In this document: piece after piece, positions 5,304 through 5,951 of the stretch | Numbering within the stretch: the stretch's first letter is position 1 | Layout: the number at the start of each line of letters is the position of its first letter | Source of the DNA: Candidatus Heimdallarchaeota archaeon | GTDB lineage: Archaea; Asgardarchaeota; Heimdallarchaeia; Heimdallarchaeales; Kariarchaeaceae | Direction: 5' to 3' | DNA: 5,951 nucleotides | NCBI GenBank assembly: GCA_015522385.1 | Contig: WAMJ01000113.1 | Location: 1-5,951, forward strand | Notes under the pieces: generated by a model | The model's input: only the letters and a program-made list of their open reading frames with translations | Database searches by the model: none | What the model was told of the DNA's origin: nothing | Position numbers and translations under genes: made by a program

Positions 5304-5951
5304 TCAATTCACCTCCACAAGCATAGCCTTCAGCTGTGCCTTGATCTTATCCAGCTCGAATCCTTGGACATGGATTGCTTCCTCAGGACATGCTGGTACA
5401 CATGCACCACAACCCGTACAGAGTGACGGATCGATGACTGCCTGCTGGGCGTCCTCACCTGATAACCCTGAGTCCACGATCTTGATCGCGTTGTACTCGC
5501 ACTCTGCAACACACTGTGCAGATCCAGAGCACTTCTCGGGATTCACAACGGCTACGAACGGTGAGAGCTCAATCGTCTCTTTCGTAAGGACAGAACTTGC
5601 CTTAGCCGCAGCTGCAGAGGCTGTCATTGTACTCTCTCTGATGTTCTTTGGTCCCTGAGCGGTGCCCGCGAGGTATATTCCTTCAGAGCTGCTCTCAACT
5701 GGTCTCAGCTTGACGTGAGCCTCCTGCAGGAAACCGTTTTGACCAAGTGGGAGTGAGAGGTCCTCGATGATTGAAGTCCTGATCCGGGGGACAATGCCCA
5801 CAGCTAAGACAACCATGTCGACCTCGACCTCAAGGTCCAGTCCATAGGTCAGGATGTCCTTGGTCTTGATGGAAATCTTCCCATTAGCAGTGACCTCTGG
5901 GGGCTCATCGTCGGGGTACTTGATAAAGATCACATTGTTCTCCGAGGCCTC
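5304..5951 (-). CDS. hdrA: Heterodisulfide reductase subunit A (HdrA)-like flavoprotein, C-terminal part
   Basis: The gene enters from beyond the window's right edge; 215 residues and a TGA stop are visible, and the frame is open to base 5951. The visible start, EASENNVIFIKY, and the segment MVVLAVGIVPR (46-56) match the FAD/NAD-binding fold of HdrA. GFLQEAHVKLRPV and GIYLAGTAQGPKNIRES (91-107) form the typical HdrA motif closing the FAD site. Two ferredoxin motifs follow. The second is complete (Cys178/181/184/188, CTGCGACVPACP). The first reads CSGSAQCVAEC (Cys141, Cys147, Cys151), with Ser144 where the second cysteine is expected (codon at 5522-5520) and Glu instead of Pro after the last cysteine. 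Role, from family: cytoplasmic flavin and Fe-S electron hub, which bifurcates electrons in HdrABC complexes. Its neighbours point to electron exchange with the HdrC-type membrane subunit. The N-terminal ferredoxin and flavin regions are not in view. Confidence 0.9.
   Translation of the reverse strand, partial: EASENNVIFIKYPDDEPPEVTANGKISIKTKDILTYGLDLEVEVDMVVLAVGIVPRIRTSIIEDLSLPLGQNGFLQEAHVKLRPVESSSEGIYLAGTAQGPKNIRESTMTASAAAAKASSVLTKETIELSPFVAVVNPEKCSGSAQCVAECEYNAIKIVDSGLSGEDAQQAVIDPSLCTGCGACVPACPEEAIHVQGFELDKIKAQLKAMLVEVN
5309..5316 (-). promoter_or_regulatory. Perfect Shine-Dalgarno site that sets the small wHTH gene start
   Basis: GGAGGTGA on the minus strand is fully complementary to the archaeal 16S rRNA tail and lies 7 bases before ATG 5301, inside the last codons of hdrA (its TGA is 5306-5304). 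It indicates strong translation initiation coupled to hdrA and argues against the upstream TTG start. Confidence 0.75.

Noticed and set aside
5302..5307. TTG start for the small wHTH gene, which would overlap the hdrA stop
   Set aside because: The GGAGGTGA site would be only one base away from TTG but is 7 bases from ATG 5301, the normal spacing.
5137..5658. Open plus-strand frame of 173 codons antisense to hdrA and the small wHTH gene
   Set aside because: The minus-strand frames here encode clear HdrA motifs and a well-initiated small protein. The plus-strand translation is Cys/Ser/Phe-rich with no motif and no ribosome-binding site.

Overview
This window looks archaeal. The evidence is AT-rich TATA-like boxes placed about 25-30 bases before plus-strand starts, one start that appears leaderless, perfect or near-perfect Shine-Dalgarno sites inside a tight minus-strand operon, a poly-T terminator without a hairpin, and a heterodisulfide-reductase (Hdr) type redox gene set next to ArsR-type winged-helix regulators. 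GC content is moderate. An uncultivated anaerobic archaeon, perhaps Asgard/Thorarchaeota-like, would fit, but that placement is a guess that the sequence alone cannot settle.

Layout. The left part reads on the plus strand. It holds the last 53 codons of a LolD/MacB-type ABC transporter ATPase (1-162), a short spacer with a poly-T terminator and a promoter (163-293), a 543-residue cysteine-free coiled-coil protein of unknown function (294-1925), and a small alpha/beta-hydrolase-fold protein whose nucleophile serine is replaced by glycine (1976-2617). The right part reads on the minus strand as one compact operon. In transcription order it is: the C-terminal third or so of HdrA (5951-5304, entering from outside the window), a 95-residue winged-helix-like small protein (5301-5014), an HdrC-ferredoxin/cytochrome-b-type membrane fusion resembling QmoC (5012-3774), a DsrE-family sulfur-carrier-like protein (3764-3399), and a regulator with two winged-helix domains (3385-2618). 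The two arms converge at 2617/2618, where the stop codons abut with no base between them.

How the genes fit together. The minus-strand operon reads as an electron-transfer module. HdrA carries flavin and Fe-S clusters, the HdrC-like N-terminus of the membrane protein takes electrons from it, and the six-helix, histidine-bearing C-terminus could exchange them with a quinone-type carrier (inference from HdrE/QmoC/DsrM/NarI-type proteins). The DsrE protein suggests that sulfur or persulfide chemistry is involved. The terminal double-wHTH gene could be the operon's own regulator. No HdrB (CCG-domain) gene is visible between hdrA and the membrane subunit.

Points worth a second look are the Cys-to-Ser change in the first C-terminal ferredoxin motif of HdrA, the small winged-helix protein between the two Hdr subunits, the CGPCC motif in the DsrE protein, the apparently inactive hydrolase fold, and the unassigned coiled-coil protein whose terminal domains share a motif. 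No RNA genes, CRISPR arrays, insertion sequences or long repeats were seen, and no stretch above 300 bases lacks a gene.
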